From positions 806,001-870,000 of the forward strand of contig NZ_JACHJB010000003.1 in NCBI RefSeq assembly GCF_014207745.1: 64,000 nt of DNA. The letters are read 5' to 3'. The translations under genes and the position numbers were made by a program. Position 1 is the first letter of the stretch. The number at the start of each line of letters is the position of its first letter. Origin of the DNA: Nonomuraea muscovyensis (GTDB lineage Bacteria; Actinomycetota; Actinomycetes; Streptosporangiales; Streptosporangiaceae). The notes below the pieces were generated by a model. It searched no databases. It saw only the letters and a program-made list of their open reading frames with translations, and was not told the origin of the DNA. Positions 45,025 to 53,452 of this stretch are shown here, one piece after another.

Positions 45025-45864
45025 TCAGAGGGCCGACAGGAGCCTGTGTACGTGGGAGAGCGGGTCGGGCCCCATCGGGCGGACCGCCACCGTGGACACC
45101 CCTGCCTCCCACAGCGCCCGCACCCGGGCCGCGGCCTGCTCCGGCGACCCGGCGGCCATGTCCACCTCCTCCGGCGTCACCCCCAGGAACTGGGCCTGCC
45201 CCGTCGCGGCCGGCCGCATGACCTCGCGGGCGTCGTCGCCGACGTACAGGAACGCGAACGCCACCAGTTCGTGCTCCCCGGCGGCCGAGATCTGCTCGAC
45301 GATCGGCGGGACGCGCTCCGGCGCGAGGCCCTCGGGGATGATCGTGCCCTGCGCCACCCGCCCCGACAGGGCCAGCGACCGCGGGCTCACCACGCCGGCC
45401 AGCACCGGCGGCGGCTCGGCCGGCGGGTGGACGAGGGAGACGCCGTCGAGGTGGACCGCCCGGCCGTGCAGGGTGACGGTCTCGCCGCGCAGCAGCGCCC
45501 GTACGGACGTGATCGTCTCCTCCAGCAGTGCCAGCGGCGACGGGACGGCGGCGCCCACCTGCCGCATCCACCCCTGCACCCCGTGCCCGATCCCGGCGGC
45601 GAGCCGGCCGGGGTGCAGCCGCGCCAGGTTGGCCAGCTCCATGGCCAGCAGCATCGGGTTGCGCAGCGGCGCGGGGGTGATGCCGATGCCCACCCGCAGC
45701 CGCGAGGTCACGGCCAGAGCCGTCGCGGCCGAGGAGATCGCGCCCGTCCAGCCCAGGTCCTCCACCACCCACAGGTCGGACACCGCCGTGCCGTCCAGTT
45801 CGCGCGCGAACGGCACGAGCGACTCCGGCGGCAGGTCGCGGTCGAACATGACTCCAAGCCTCAC
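45025..45864 (-). CDS. LLM class flavin-dependent oxidoreductase
   Basis: 279-residue luciferase-like monooxygenase family protein, probably F420- or FMN-dependent. The N-terminus RLGVMFDRDLPPESLVPFA, the strand with LWVVEDLGWTGAISSAATAL, the segment TSRLRVGIGITPAPLRNPML and GRLAAGIGHGVQGWM are characteristic of the TIM-barrel core. The cofactor cannot be decided by eye; F420 is plausible for an actinomycete. Single gene, GTG start. Confidence 0.88.
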   Translation of the reverse strand: MRLGVMFDRDLPPESLVPFARELDGTAVSDLWVVEDLGWTGAISSAATALAVTSRLRVGIGITPAPLRNPMLLAMELANLARLHPGRLAAGIGHGVQGWMRQVGAAVPSPLALLEETITSVRALLRGETVTLHGRAVHLDGVSLVHPPAEPPPVLAGVVSPRSLALSGRVAQGTIIPEGLAPERVPPIVEQISAAGEHELVAFAFLYVGDDAREVMRPAATGQAQFLGVTPEEVDMAAGSPEQAAARVRALWEAGVSTVAVRPMGPDPLSHVHRLLSAL

Positions 45865-45971
45865 AGGTGGCCTCCCGTGCTAGCGAAAGCAGCCGTACGG
45901 CCCGAGTATCCAGGATGCCGGGAGAACGCGTCGCCTGGAGGCAGGCGGAAGGGGGAGGGGGCGGGCGGCGC

Positions 45972-46319
45972 TCAGGCCGCCGCGCCCATGGCCTCCCGGG
46001 CCTCGCCCATCGACCAGCTCGTCTCGAAGTGACGATCCAGGTTCGTGATCGTCAGCAGGTGGCTGATCATGCCGTGGGCGAGCACGAGGATGAGTCGGCC
46101 CCGCCGGTTCTGGACGTTGTTGAGCGCGGCGACCAGCACGCCGAGCCCCACCGAGTCGCAGAACGGCACCTCGGTCAGATCGATGACCACATTGACCGGA
46201 TCGGCGGCGAGCAGGGCGTCGTCGAGCTCCGCCTTCACCCGCGGAGCCGCGGTCACGTCGAGATCACCGACGATGCGCACGATCGTGCAGGGTTCCTCCC
46301 GCCAGCACCTGACAACCAT
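45972..46319 (-). CDS. STAS domain anti-sigma factor antagonist
   Basis: 115 residues. The fold is indicated by CTIVRIVGDLDVTAAPRVKA, the central VNVVIDLTEVPFCDSVGLG with the phosphorylatable Ser in CDSVGL, and LVAALNNVQNRRGRLILVLA. It is a partner-switching component that would release a sigma factor by binding its anti-sigma kinase. No kinase or sigma factor of that type is adjacent. It lies 36 bp downstream of the LCP gene on the same strand. Confidence 0.9.
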   Translation of the reverse strand: MVVRCWREEPCTIVRIVGDLDVTAAPRVKAELDDALLAADPVNVVIDLTEVPFCDSVGLGVLVAALNNVQNRRGRLILVLAHGMISHLLTITNLDRHFETSWSMGEAREAMGAAA

Positions 46320-46354
46320 GCGAACGCTCTTGCCCGGTGTAGGGGGACTTATGC

Positions 46355-47821
46355 CTATTTCTTGCAGATGTTCTGAGTGGCTGTTTTGGTGGAGGGGGTA
46401 GGGCCGGCCGAGGGCTTGGCGCCGGGCGTGGCCGTGGCCGAAGGTTTCTTGATCTTCGGCTGGTCACTGCCGACGATCACCTCGATGCCCTCGACGTCGG
46501 AAGCCTCGCGCAGCTCCGCGCCGGGGATGGCGGCGGCGACCGTCCGGGCGGAGTCCTCGCGACCCTTGGCGTAGCGGACGACCGTCTTCCTGTGGTCGCG
46601 CTGCGCCGTGTCGCCCGGCTCGCCCGGCACCTGGAACCCGGCCGCGACCAGCGCCTGCTTCGTGCGGGCGCCCAGGCCGGTGATGGTGGTGCCGTTCTTG
46701 ACCTTGACCGCGATCCGCTCCGGCGGGATGGGGGACGCGGCCGGCCCGGGGGTGCCGGACGCCGACGGCTTGGCCGCCGACGGGGTCGGCGCGGGCGCGA
46801 GGTCCTCGTCGGCGGCGATTCGCCGGAACAGCTCACGCGCCCCTGTCCTGTCCCACAGCACCGCCGACTCGCCGGTCGGCGACTTGAAGTCGACGTCGGA
46901 CAACGGCACGTCGGCGAACCGCACGTCGTCCAGCGAGACGTCCCTGAGCTGGGTCGCCAGCCCGAGCAGCCCGTCGTCGGGATCGACCTTGACGGTGCGC
47001 AGCGTGGAGTTGACGAACGCGGCCAGCCGCGCCGGGTTGGCCAGCGTGTCGGCACTCAGCGCCCGGTCGAGCAGCGCGGAGACCACCTGCTGCTGCCGGT
47101 CGATGCGGTCGAGGTCGGAGCGGGCGGTCGCGCGGGTGCGGGCGTAGCCGAGAGCCTGCGGGCCCTGGAGCTGGTGGGTGCCGGCGGCCAGGTTGAGGCC
47201 GGTCTTGGGGTCGTTGATCGGCACCGGCGTGCACACCGTGACGCCGCCGAGGGCGTCGACGACGTCGATGAAGCCGAGGACGTTCACCTCGATGTAGCGG
47301 TTGATCTGCAGGCCGGTCGCCTGCTCCACGGTCTGCTTCGCGAGCTTGGGACCGCCGAACTGGTAGGCGGAGTTGATCTTGTGCTGGCCCTTGCCGGGAA
47401 CGGTCGTCCAGGTGTCGCGGGGGAGGCTCACCACGGTGACCTTGGTGTGGTCCTCGGACAGGTGGATGACCATCATCGTGTCGGTCCGCTGGCCGGACTC
47501 GCGGCCGAGCTTGAGCTGGTTCTGCTGCTTGCGGGAGAGGTCGTCGCGCTTGTCGACGCCGACGAGGAGGATGTTCATCGCGCCGCGCGAGCCGGTCTCC
47601 GTCACGCCCGCGTCGACCGAGCCGATCTGGCGGGGAGTGGCCCACACCACCCCGGTGCCGACCAGCACGCCGACCGAGAGCAGACCGGAGATCAACAGGT
47701 TTCGGCGCCTGGCCTTCGGTCCCCTGCCCGGCCTGCGCCGCCGACCACTCGCGAGCCTGACGCCCCCGTAGGCGTCACCGCCCACCTGCACCCCGGCGTC
47801 CTCCTCACCCGGGTCGCGCAT
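46355..47821 (-). CDS. LCP family cell wall polymer ligase with LytR_C domain
   Basis: 488 residues. A basic cytoplasmic tail ends RRRNLLISGLLSVGVLVGT, one membrane helix, then the LytR-CpsA-Psr domain (about 80-310) with MNILLVGVDKRDD, RTDTMMVIHL, VVSLPRDTWTTVPGKG and INSAYQFGG; the Asp and Arg of these motifs bind the polyprenyl pyrophosphate. A LytR_C domain (about 370-455) follows a Pro/Ala linker, then a Pro/Ser tail ending in NICKK. It transfers glycopolymers from lipid carriers to peptidoglycan on the outer face. The start is the ATG after GAGGGGGACGGG. It is divergent from a GT2 gene. Confidence 0.93.
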   Translation of the reverse strand: MRDPGEEDAGVQVGGDAYGGVRLASGRRRRPGRGPKARRRNLLISGLLSVGVLVGTGVVWATPRQIGSVDAGVTETGSRGAMNILLVGVDKRDDLSRKQQNQLKLGRESGQRTDTMMVIHLSEDHTKVTVVSLPRDTWTTVPGKGQHKINSAYQFGGPKLAKQTVEQATGLQINRYIEVNVLGFIDVVDALGGVTVCTPVPINDPKTGLNLAAGTHQLQGPQALGYARTRATARSDLDRIDRQQQVVSALLDRALSADTLANPARLAAFVNSTLRTVKVDPDDGLLGLATQLRDVSLDDVRFADVPLSDVDFKSPTGESAVLWDRTGARELFRRIAADEDLAPAPTPSAAKPSASGTPGPAASPIPPERIAVKVKNGTTITGLGARTKQALVAAGFQVPGEPGDTAQRDHRKTVVRYAKGREDSARTVAAAIPGAELREASDVEGIEVIVGSDQPKIKKPSATATPGAKPSAGPTPSTKTATQNICKK

Positions 47822-47902
47822 CCCGTCCCCCTCTTGTGCGGCCGGAGGATCGGGCGTTCGATTGCCTTCCTCCCCTGCCCGTACAGTAGCGTGAGCCCCG
47901 CC

Positions 47903-48922
47903 ATGAAGCAGTTCCCCGACTCGCCGCACGCGCCAGCGGAGACGCGTAGCTGGCCGCCCATCTCCGTCATCATGCCGGTCCTCAACGAGGAGCGGCACCT
48001 TCGCGAGGCCGTGGACCAGGTCCTCGCCCAGAGCTACCCCGGCGAGATCGAGGTCGTCCTCGCCGTGGGCCCCTCCCACGACCGCACCCAGGAGGTCGCC
48101 GACGCCATCGCCGCCGCCGACCGCCGTGTCACCGTGGTGGCCAACCCCACCGGCCGCACCCCCAACGCGCTCAACGCCGCGATCGCCGCCTCCCGCAACG
48201 GCATCGTCGCCCGGGTCGACGGGCACGCCATGCTGCCCGCCGACTACCTGCGCGTCGCGGTCGAGACCCTGGAGGAGACCGGAGCCGACAACGTCGGCGG
48301 CGTGATGGCCGCCGAGGGCGTCTCGGTCTTCGAACGGGCCGTCGCCTGCGCGATGACGTCCAAGATCGGCGTCGGCGCCGCCGCCTTCCACGTCGGCGGC
48401 ACGGCCGGGCCGGCCGACACCGTCTACCTGGGCGTGTTCCGGCGCTCGGCCCTCGACCGGGTCGGCGGCTACGACGAGCACTTCCAGCGCGCCCAGGACT
48501 GGGAGATGAACCACCGCATCCGCCGGACCGGCGGCCTGGTGTGGTTCCAGCCGCGCATGCGGGTCTCCTACCGGCCACGCCCCAACGTCAAGGCGCTCGC
48601 CAAGCAGTACTTCCACTACGGCCGCTGGCGGCGCGTGGTCTCGCGCACCCACGAGGGCACGATCAACCTGCGCTACCTCGCCCCGCCGGCCGCCGTGCTC
48701 GCCATGGCGCTCGGGCTGCTGGTCTCGCCGTTCTTCCCGCTGGGGCTGGTCATCCCCGGGGGATACGCGCTGGCCATCGTGGGGGGCTCGGTGCTGACAG
48801 GCAGCGGCCAGCCGGTCGCGGTCAAGATCAGGCTCCCGCTGGTGTACGCCACCATGCACCTGTCGTGGGGGTGGGGCTTCCTCACCAGCCCGCGCGGCCT
48901 CGCCCGCCCGCCACGCCCGTAA
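47903..48922 (+). CDS. Family 2 glycosyltransferase with C-terminal membrane helices
   Basis: 339 residues, similar in plan to ExoA-like glycosyltransferases. The GT-A domain shows VIMPVLNEERHL, the DxD-type ARVDGHAMLP, and QDWEMNHRIRRTGG in the acceptor region. Two hydrophobic segments near the C-terminus (about 270-315) anchor it. TACAGT at 47882-47887 is a possible -10. An in-frame GTG at 47891 is an alternative start. Divergent from the LCP gene, it probably belongs to the same wall-polymer system. Confidence 0.88.
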   Translation: MKQFPDSPHAPAETRSWPPISVIMPVLNEERHLREAVDQVLAQSYPGEIEVVLAVGPSHDRTQEVADAIAAADRRVTVVANPTGRTPNALNAAIAASRNGIVARVDGHAMLPADYLRVAVETLEETGADNVGGVMAAEGVSVFERAVACAMTSKIGVGAAAFHVGGTAGPADTVYLGVFRRSALDRVGGYDEHFQRAQDWEMNHRIRRTGGLVWFQPRMRVSYRPRPNVKALAKQYFHYGRWRRVVSRTHEGTINLRYLAPPAAVLAMALGLLVSPFFPLGLVIPGGYALAIVGGSVLTGSGQPVAVKIRLPLVYATMHLSWGWGFLTSPRGLARPPRP

Positions 48923-48944
48923 CCGCACCACCCCGTCCGCCCGT

Positions 48945-48976
48945 ACGGCCGCCCGCTCCCAGGAGAGGGCGGCCGT
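48945..48976. terminator. Stem-loop between convergent GT2 and IspD-SDR genes
   Basis: ACGGCCGCCC (48945-48954) pairs perfectly with GGGCGGCCGT (48967-48976) across a 12-nt loop in the 72-bp gap between convergent genes. Confidence 0.65.
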
Positions 48977-48994
48977 CTCCACGTGCGGCCGGGC

Positions 48995-50257
48995 TCAGCG
49001 CCCGGTGAGTCCCGCGTCCACGACCCGGCCCGTGAGCCCGGAGGTCAGGAGTCCGAGAGCGGCCCGCGCGACCGGCCCGGCGGCCACGTCGCCGGCGCCC
49101 GGAGTGACGCAGTTGACCCGGATGCCGTCAGCGGCCCACTCGGCGGCCAGCGCCCGCGCCAGCGCCGTCACCACGGCCCCCGCCGGCGCGGCCGGGCCCG
49201 GCCCGAGCAGCAGCAGCCCGCCGCCGCTGTCCCGCAGGTGCGGATGGGCGGCCCTGGCCACGCTCACCGGCCCCGCGTACGCCGCCCCGGCGCCCTCACC
49301 CGGCGTCAGGCCCGTGGCGTCCACGACATGGTCGATCCGGCCCGCCAGCGCCAGCGCCCCGGCCACCGACTCCTGGTCCTCCACCCGCACCCCGTCACCC
49401 GCCCGCGAGAACACCCGCACCCGCGCCCCGTGCCGCCCGGCCAGCTCCGCCACGCCCTCGCCGACGGCACCCGAGCCCTCGAACACCACCACGCTCCGCC
49501 CGTCCAGCGCCCCCGGCACGGCGGCCACGGGCGCGACAGGGAGTTGGAACAGCCGCTCGGCGATCTCCAGGTCCACCGGATGGGTGATCTTCATGTTGCG
49601 CTCGCTGCCCGGCACCAGGTGGATCGGCACGTCGGGCAGGTAACGCAGCACCACCCCGCAGTCGTCGGTGGCGGGCAGCCGGGAGAAGTCCGGGTCGGCC
49701 AGGGCCCGCTCGTACGCCTCGCGGATGACCGACAGCCGGAAGCACTGCGGGGTCTGCGCCCGCCGCAGCCGCGACCGGTCGAGCACCTCGCCGATGACCT
49801 CCCCCTCGGCGCCGGAGGTGGCCACGAGGACCGTGTCGGAGCTGGGGATGGCCACCTCCACGGCCTGGTGCGTCCGCAGGGCGCGGACACACTCCGTGAT
49901 GATCCGGGGCTCCAGGAGGGGGCGGACGGCGTCGTGCAGGAGGACGTCGCACTCCTCCGCCCCGAGCGCCCGCAGCGCCCGCCAGGTGCTCTCGGTACGG
50001 CTGGCGCCGCCCTCCACCACCTGGGTCACCTTGCGGAAGCCGGCCCGCTCGACGAGCTCCCTGACCCGGCCGGCGAAACCGGGAGTCATGAGCACCACGA
50101 CCTCGTCGATCTCCGGCGCCGCCTCGAACACCGCGATCGTGTGCTCCAGGATCGTCCGGCCGGCGACCCTGACGAGCTGCTTCGGCACGCCCAGCCCGAC
50201 CCGGCTCCCCACGCCGCCCGCCAAGACCACCCCAACAGAACGCAACCGGGAATCCAT
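48995..50257 (-). CDS. IspD-like cytidylyltransferase fused to a degenerate SDR domain
   Basis: 420 residues. Residues 1 to about 230 are an intact IspD/TarI-type domain: SVGVVLAGGVGSRVGLGVPK, the catalytic VVEGGASRTESTWRALRAL, and LLHDAVRPLL. Residues about 255-420 resemble a short-chain dehydrogenase: RSVVVFEGSGAVGEGVAELA is the Gly-rich strand and ALARALAAEWAADGIRVNCV the helix after the active site. However, the YxxxK positions are Pro and Ala, so the reductase is probably inactive. In other bacteria a related two-domain protein (Bcs1) reduces ribulose-5-P and makes CDP-ribitol. The cytidylyl substrate here may be a pentitol or erythritol phosphate. Confidence 0.82.
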   Translation of the reverse strand: MDSRLRSVGVVLAGGVGSRVGLGVPKQLVRVAGRTILEHTIAVFEAAPEIDEVVVLMTPGFAGRVRELVERAGFRKVTQVVEGGASRTESTWRALRALGAEECDVLLHDAVRPLLEPRIITECVRALRTHQAVEVAIPSSDTVLVATSGAEGEVIGEVLDRSRLRRAQTPQCFRLSVIREAYERALADPDFSRLPATDDCGVVLRYLPDVPIHLVPGSERNMKITHPVDLEIAERLFQLPVAPVAAVPGALDGRSVVVFEGSGAVGEGVAELAGRHGARVRVFSRAGDGVRVEDQESVAGALALAGRIDHVVDATGLTPGEGAGAAYAGPVSVARAAHPHLRDSGGGLLLLGPGPAAPAGAVVTALARALAAEWAADGIRVNCVTPGAGDVAAGPVARAALGLLTSGLTGRVVDAGLTGR

Positions 50258-50352
50258 ACCCGGAGCGTAACGGTCTCATCGTCCGTGATATCGCGTCGCC
50301 CTGTCGCTACGCTGAGTCCACGCACCCCCGCGCGACCGGGAGGACCTGCGCT

Positions 50353-51807
50353 TTGACCGCTTCCATGACCCGCGCGAGCGCGACCACCTCGGTGGTGCTG
50401 CTCGCCACGACCCCCGCCTGCAGACTCCCGTGTGCAGGCGGCACGCTGCTCGACCGGATCAACGACCAGCTCTCGCGGCTGCCCGTCCGCGACGTCCAGG
50501 TGATGACGCCGGGCGGCGGGGCGGGCGTCGACCTGCGCGGCATCGCCAAGATCGCGCGCGCCGCGACGGGCGTCCTCGTCGTGCTGCCGGCAGACCTCGT
50601 CGCCCACACCGAGGCGCTCGCGCAGCTTCTGGAGCACCCGGCGCGCGGCAGCGCCGCGCTGGTCTCCAGCGACGCCGGGGGAGGGCCGCTGCGGCCGCCC
50701 GTCCGGGTCGAGGGCGGCCGCGTCGTCGCCGCCGGCAGTTCCTTCCACACGGTCCCCGAGGCGAACGCCACCTTCCGCGGCGTCCTTCAGGCGGGCGGGG
50801 CCGACCTCGCCTCGCTGGGCGACGTCGCCGAGGAGCTCGCCGACCTCGCGGACGCCGGACGGCTCGGCCCCGTCACCCCCGTGGAGGTCGTCGACCTCCT
50901 CCTGGTGGGCCTGGTCAGGGCCGGCGCCCGCGTCCGCGCGGCCCGGCTCGGGCCGCTGCACGCCGACCGCGTCACCGGCCAGGCCGGCGCCGACACCGCC
51001 CTCGGCAGGCTCGCCGAGGTGGACGAGGAGCAGGTCCGCCTCGACACGGCGATCAAGGACCGTGACGGCTTCTTCGCCACCTACTTCGTCTCGTCCTGGT
51101 CGCGCCACCTGGTGCGCCCGGCGGCCAGGCTCGGGCTCACCCCCAACGCCGTCACCGGCATCTCGGTCGCGCTGGCCTTCCTCGCGGCGGTCTGGTTCTC
51201 CGCCGGCGACCGGGGGGCACAGGTCGCCGGGGCCGTGCTGCTCTACCTGTCGTTCGTGTGCGACTGCCTCGACGGCCAGCTCGCCCGCTACACCCGCTCG
51301 TTCTCGCCGTTCGGCGCGTGGATGGACGGGATGGCCGACCGGCTCAAGGAGTACGTCGTCTACGTCGGCCTGGCCATCGGCTACGCCGCCGGCCTGCCGT
51401 GGAGCGACGGCGGCCCCGACGGCATCTGGCACCTCGCGGTCGCCGCGATGATCCTCCAGGTCGTCCGGCACGGGCTCGACTTCGCCTTCGGCGGGTCGCG
51501 TGCCGACGCCAGGCGGATCGGCGAGCTGTGGTCCAAGCCGGTGCGCTCGCTGCTGGAGGCGAGCGACGGCGCCCGGCCCGACGCGCCGCGCAAGGGCGTG
51601 CTGCGGCTGGCCCTGGCGATGGAACGCGAGTCGCTCGCCCGCTGGCTGAAGAGGATGGTCGTGCTGCCCATCGGCGAGCGGATGGCGCTGATCGCGATCA
51701 CCGCCGCCGTCTTCAACGCCCGCGTGACGTTCCTGGCGCTGCTCGTATGGGGGGCCGTGGCGGTCACCTACCAGCTCGCCGGCCGGATGCTGAGGACGGC
51801 TCGATGA
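50353..51807 (+). CDS. CDP-alcohol phosphatidyltransferase fused to a degenerate nucleotidyltransferase domain
   Basis: 484 residues. The C-terminal half is a six-helix CDP-alcohol phosphotransferase with the complete motif D-x2-D-G-x2-A-R-x8-G-x3-D-x3-D starting in FVCDCLDGQLAR (about residue 303). The junction RHLVRPAARLGLTPNAVTGI resembles bifunctional CTP:inositol-1-phosphate cytidylyltransferase/DIPP synthases. The N-terminal half (1 to about 225) has the length of such a cytidylyltransferase, but its first strand reads VVLLATTPACRLPCAGG and lacks the LAAGxGxR signature, so it is probably inactive. An intact nucleotidyltransferase lies 0.7 kb downstream. The stop overlaps the next ATG. 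Confidence 0.82.
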   Translation: MTASMTRASATTSVVLLATTPACRLPCAGGTLLDRINDQLSRLPVRDVQVMTPGGGAGVDLRGIAKIARAATGVLVVLPADLVAHTEALAQLLEHPARGSAALVSSDAGGGPLRPPVRVEGGRVVAAGSSFHTVPEANATFRGVLQAGGADLASLGDVAEELADLADAGRLGPVTPVEVVDLLLVGLVRAGARVRAARLGPLHADRVTGQAGADTALGRLAEVDEEQVRLDTAIKDRDGFFATYFVSSWSRHLVRPAARLGLTPNAVTGISVALAFLAAVWFSAGDRGAQVAGAVLLYLSFVCDCLDGQLARYTRSFSPFGAWMDGMADRLKEYVVYVGLAIGYAAGLPWSDGGPDGIWHLAVAAMILQVVRHGLDFAFGGSRADARRIGELWSKPVRSLLEASDGARPDAPRKGVLRLALAMERESLARWLKRMVVLPIGERMALIAITAAVFNARVTFLALLVWGAVAVTYQLAGRMLRTAR

Positions 51808-52427
51808 TCACGACGCACATGACCCCGGTGCCCAGGAGCACGGTCGTCACCTACCGCGACGACGGGCCGCTCTCGCGCGGCATGGGCATGCTGGTCGCGG
51901 GCCAGCTGCCGCCCCTGCCGCCGCTGATCGCCGGGGCGTTCGTCGTCGGCGTGCTGCTGCTCATGGGCGTGGCCGGCAGCGAGGGGCTGGCCGTCTTCGT
52001 GCCGCTCGTGACGCTGCTGCTGGCCGGGCCCGGCAGCTCCCACCCGCACGACGGCCGCTTCGACTGGCTCGTGCCGCCTGCCCTGCGGGTGATCGAGTAC
52101 GCGTTCATCGCCGCCTGCGGGTTCGCCCACGACGTCAACCCGGTGCTGATCTTCCTGCTGCTCGGCGCCCTGGCCTTCCACCACTACGACCTCGTCTACC
52201 GGCTGCGCCAGCACGTCTACCCGCCGCCCTGGCTGTCGACGTTCGGGCTCGGCTGGGACGGCCGGATGCTGGTGGTCGCGCTGGCCGTCCTCGTCGACCT
52301 GACGGCGGCCGGATTCGTGTTGCTCGCGCTCTACCTGTGGGCGTTGTTCGGCTGGGAGAGCCTCACGTGCTGGCTCGCCTCACCCCGTACGGGAGTGGAG
52401 ACGGGCGAGACGGGAACGCAAGACTAA
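51804..52427 (+). CDS. DUF5941 membrane protein
   Basis: 207 residues with about four to five hydrophobic helices (IAGAFVVGVLLLMGVAG, LAVFVPLVTLLLAGPG, VIEYAFIAACGFAHDVN, LIFLLLGALAFHHYDLVYRL and a C-terminal pair). The H-H-Y-D-L-V-Y-R-L motif is distinctive. It corresponds to the DUF5941 module that in actinobacteria is found next to, or fused with, the CDP-alcohol phosphotransferase encoded just upstream (ATGA overlap). It is probably a membrane subunit of the same pathway; the function is unknown. Confidence 0.75.
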   Translation: MITTHMTPVPRSTVVTYRDDGPLSRGMGMLVAGQLPPLPPLIAGAFVVGVLLLMGVAGSEGLAVFVPLVTLLLAGPGSSHPHDGRFDWLVPPALRVIEYAFIAACGFAHDVNPVLIFLLLGALAFHHYDLVYRLRQHVYPPPWLSTFGLGWDGRMLVVALAVLVDLTAAGFVLLALYLWALFGWESLTCWLASPRTGVETGETGTQD

Positions 52428-52445
52428 CGGCGGATTACCCCCGCA

Positions 52446-52474
52446 GGCCCCAAAGGGAACTAACCTTTGGGGCC
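52446..52474 (+). promoter_or_regulatory. Perfect 11-bp inverted repeat before the nucleotidyltransferase gene
   Basis: GGCCCCAAAGG (52446-52456) and CCTTTGGGGCC (52464-52474) are exact inverted copies separated by the 7 nt GAACTAA. They lie 19 bp after the DUF5941 stop and 31 bp before the TTG start. It could be an intra-operon terminator or attenuator, or a dimeric repressor site; A/T bases in both arms make a protein-binding site plausible. Confidence 0.55.
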
Positions 52475-52505
52475 AAGGTAGTCATGCTCGACCAAGGAGT
52501 GCACG

Positions 52506-53237
52506 TTGCTGGGAATGGTGCTGGCCGCTGGAGCCGGACGACGTCTGCGGCCCTACACCGACACGCTGCCCAAGGCGCTCGTGCCGGTCGACGGCGAGAC
52601 CACGATCATGGACATCTCGCTCCGCAACCTCGCCGAGGTCGGCCTGCGTGACGTCGTGGTCGTCGTCGGATACGCGGCCCAGGCCGTACACGACCGCAAG
52701 GAGGACCTGGAGCGGCGGCACGGCGTCAAGCTCACGCTCGTGCACAACGACAAGGCCGAGGAGTGGAACAACGCCTACTCCCTGTGGTGCGCTCGTGACT
52801 ACTTCGCGCAGGGCGCGCTGCTCGTCAACGGCGACACCGTCCACCCCGTCTCGGTCGAGAAGACGCTCCTGGCCGCGCCCGAGACCAGCGACATCCTGCT
52901 CGCCGTCGACGACGTCAAGAAGCTCGCCGACGAGGAGATGAAGGTGACCCTCGACGGCGGCGCCCTCAAGCGGATCACCAAGCTGATGGACCCGGCCGTG
53001 GCCTACGGCGAGTACATCGGCGCCACCCTGATCCGGCCCGGCGCCGCCGAGCGGCTCGCCGACGCGCTGCGCGCCACGTTCGAGCGCGACCCGCAGCTCT
53101 ACTACGAGGACGGCTACCAGGAGCTGGTCGAGCGCGGTGAGGCGATCCACGTCGCCCCGATCGGCGAGGTCGACTGGGTCGAGGTGGACAACCACGACGA
53201 CCTGGCCAAGGCCCGCACCATCGCCGTCCGCTACTGA
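52506..53237 (+). CDS. Nucleotidyltransferase family protein (sugar- or alditol-phosphate type)
   Basis: 243-residue NTP transferase. The pyrophosphorylase signature GMVLAAGAGRRLRPYTDTLP with PKALVPV begins at residue 3; further features are VVVVVGYAAQAV, LVNGDTVHPVS with the metal-binding Asp, GEYIGATL and EVDWVEVDNHDDLAKA, as in LicC-type and alditol-phosphate cytidylyltransferases. The TTG start is supported by AAGGAG six nt upstream and by the need for residues before the VLAAG strand; ATG at 52515 would cut into it. It may supply the CDP-alditol for the two CDP-alcohol phosphotransferases nearby. Confidence 0.88.
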   Translation: MLGMVLAAGAGRRLRPYTDTLPKALVPVDGETTIMDISLRNLAEVGLRDVVVVVGYAAQAVHDRKEDLERRHGVKLTLVHNDKAEEWNNAYSLWCARDYFAQGALLVNGDTVHPVSVEKTLLAAPETSDILLAVDDVKKLADEEMKVTLDGGALKRITKLMDPAVAYGEYIGATLIRPGAAERLADALRATFERDPQLYYEDGYQELVERGEAIHVAPIGEVDWVEVDNHDDLAKARTIAVRY

Positions 53238-53267
53238 GCCGTCCGTTGACCGAGCCGTCGTGGCCGG

Positions 53268-53340
53268 CCCGCCCGTCACGACCGGCCCGCCCGTCACGAC
53301 CGGCCGGGCCGGTACGCTCGGCCGGCCCGGTCGTGCCGTC
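53268..53340. repeat. GC-rich repeats in the nucleotidyltransferase-G1P dehydrogenase gap
   Basis: CGGCCCGCCCGTCACGAC occurs twice in tandem (18-bp period, from about 53263), followed by interlocking GGCCGG/CCGGCC palindromes. There is no gene; the stretch could fold strongly and reduce read-through. Confidence 0.45.
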
Positions 53341-53399
53341 CAGCCGGCACGACCGGTTGAGCCGTCACGTCGTTTACCGAGCAGTCCGCTACGGAGAAT

Positions 53400-53452
53400 G
53401 GGGGCCAGGTGCCGCTTGTAGCACGCAGAGGTGAGGGGGCCAGGTGCCGCTT
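53400..53452 (+). repeat. Duplicated gene-start segment with a 15-codon upstream frame
   Basis: GGGGGCCAGGTGCCGCTT occurs at 53400-53417 and again at 53435-53452. The second copy contains the GTG start of the dehydrogenase (MPLLAR). The first would start MPLVAR at GTG 53409, but the 35-bp period puts it out of frame, ending at TAG 53453-53455, just past the true start. Confidence 0.6.

Noticed and set aside
46592..47902. Plus-strand extension upstream of the GT2 gene
   Set aside because: It lies antisense to the LCP gene and its His/Asp/Gly-rich translation is a shadow; the glycosyltransferase begins at 47903.
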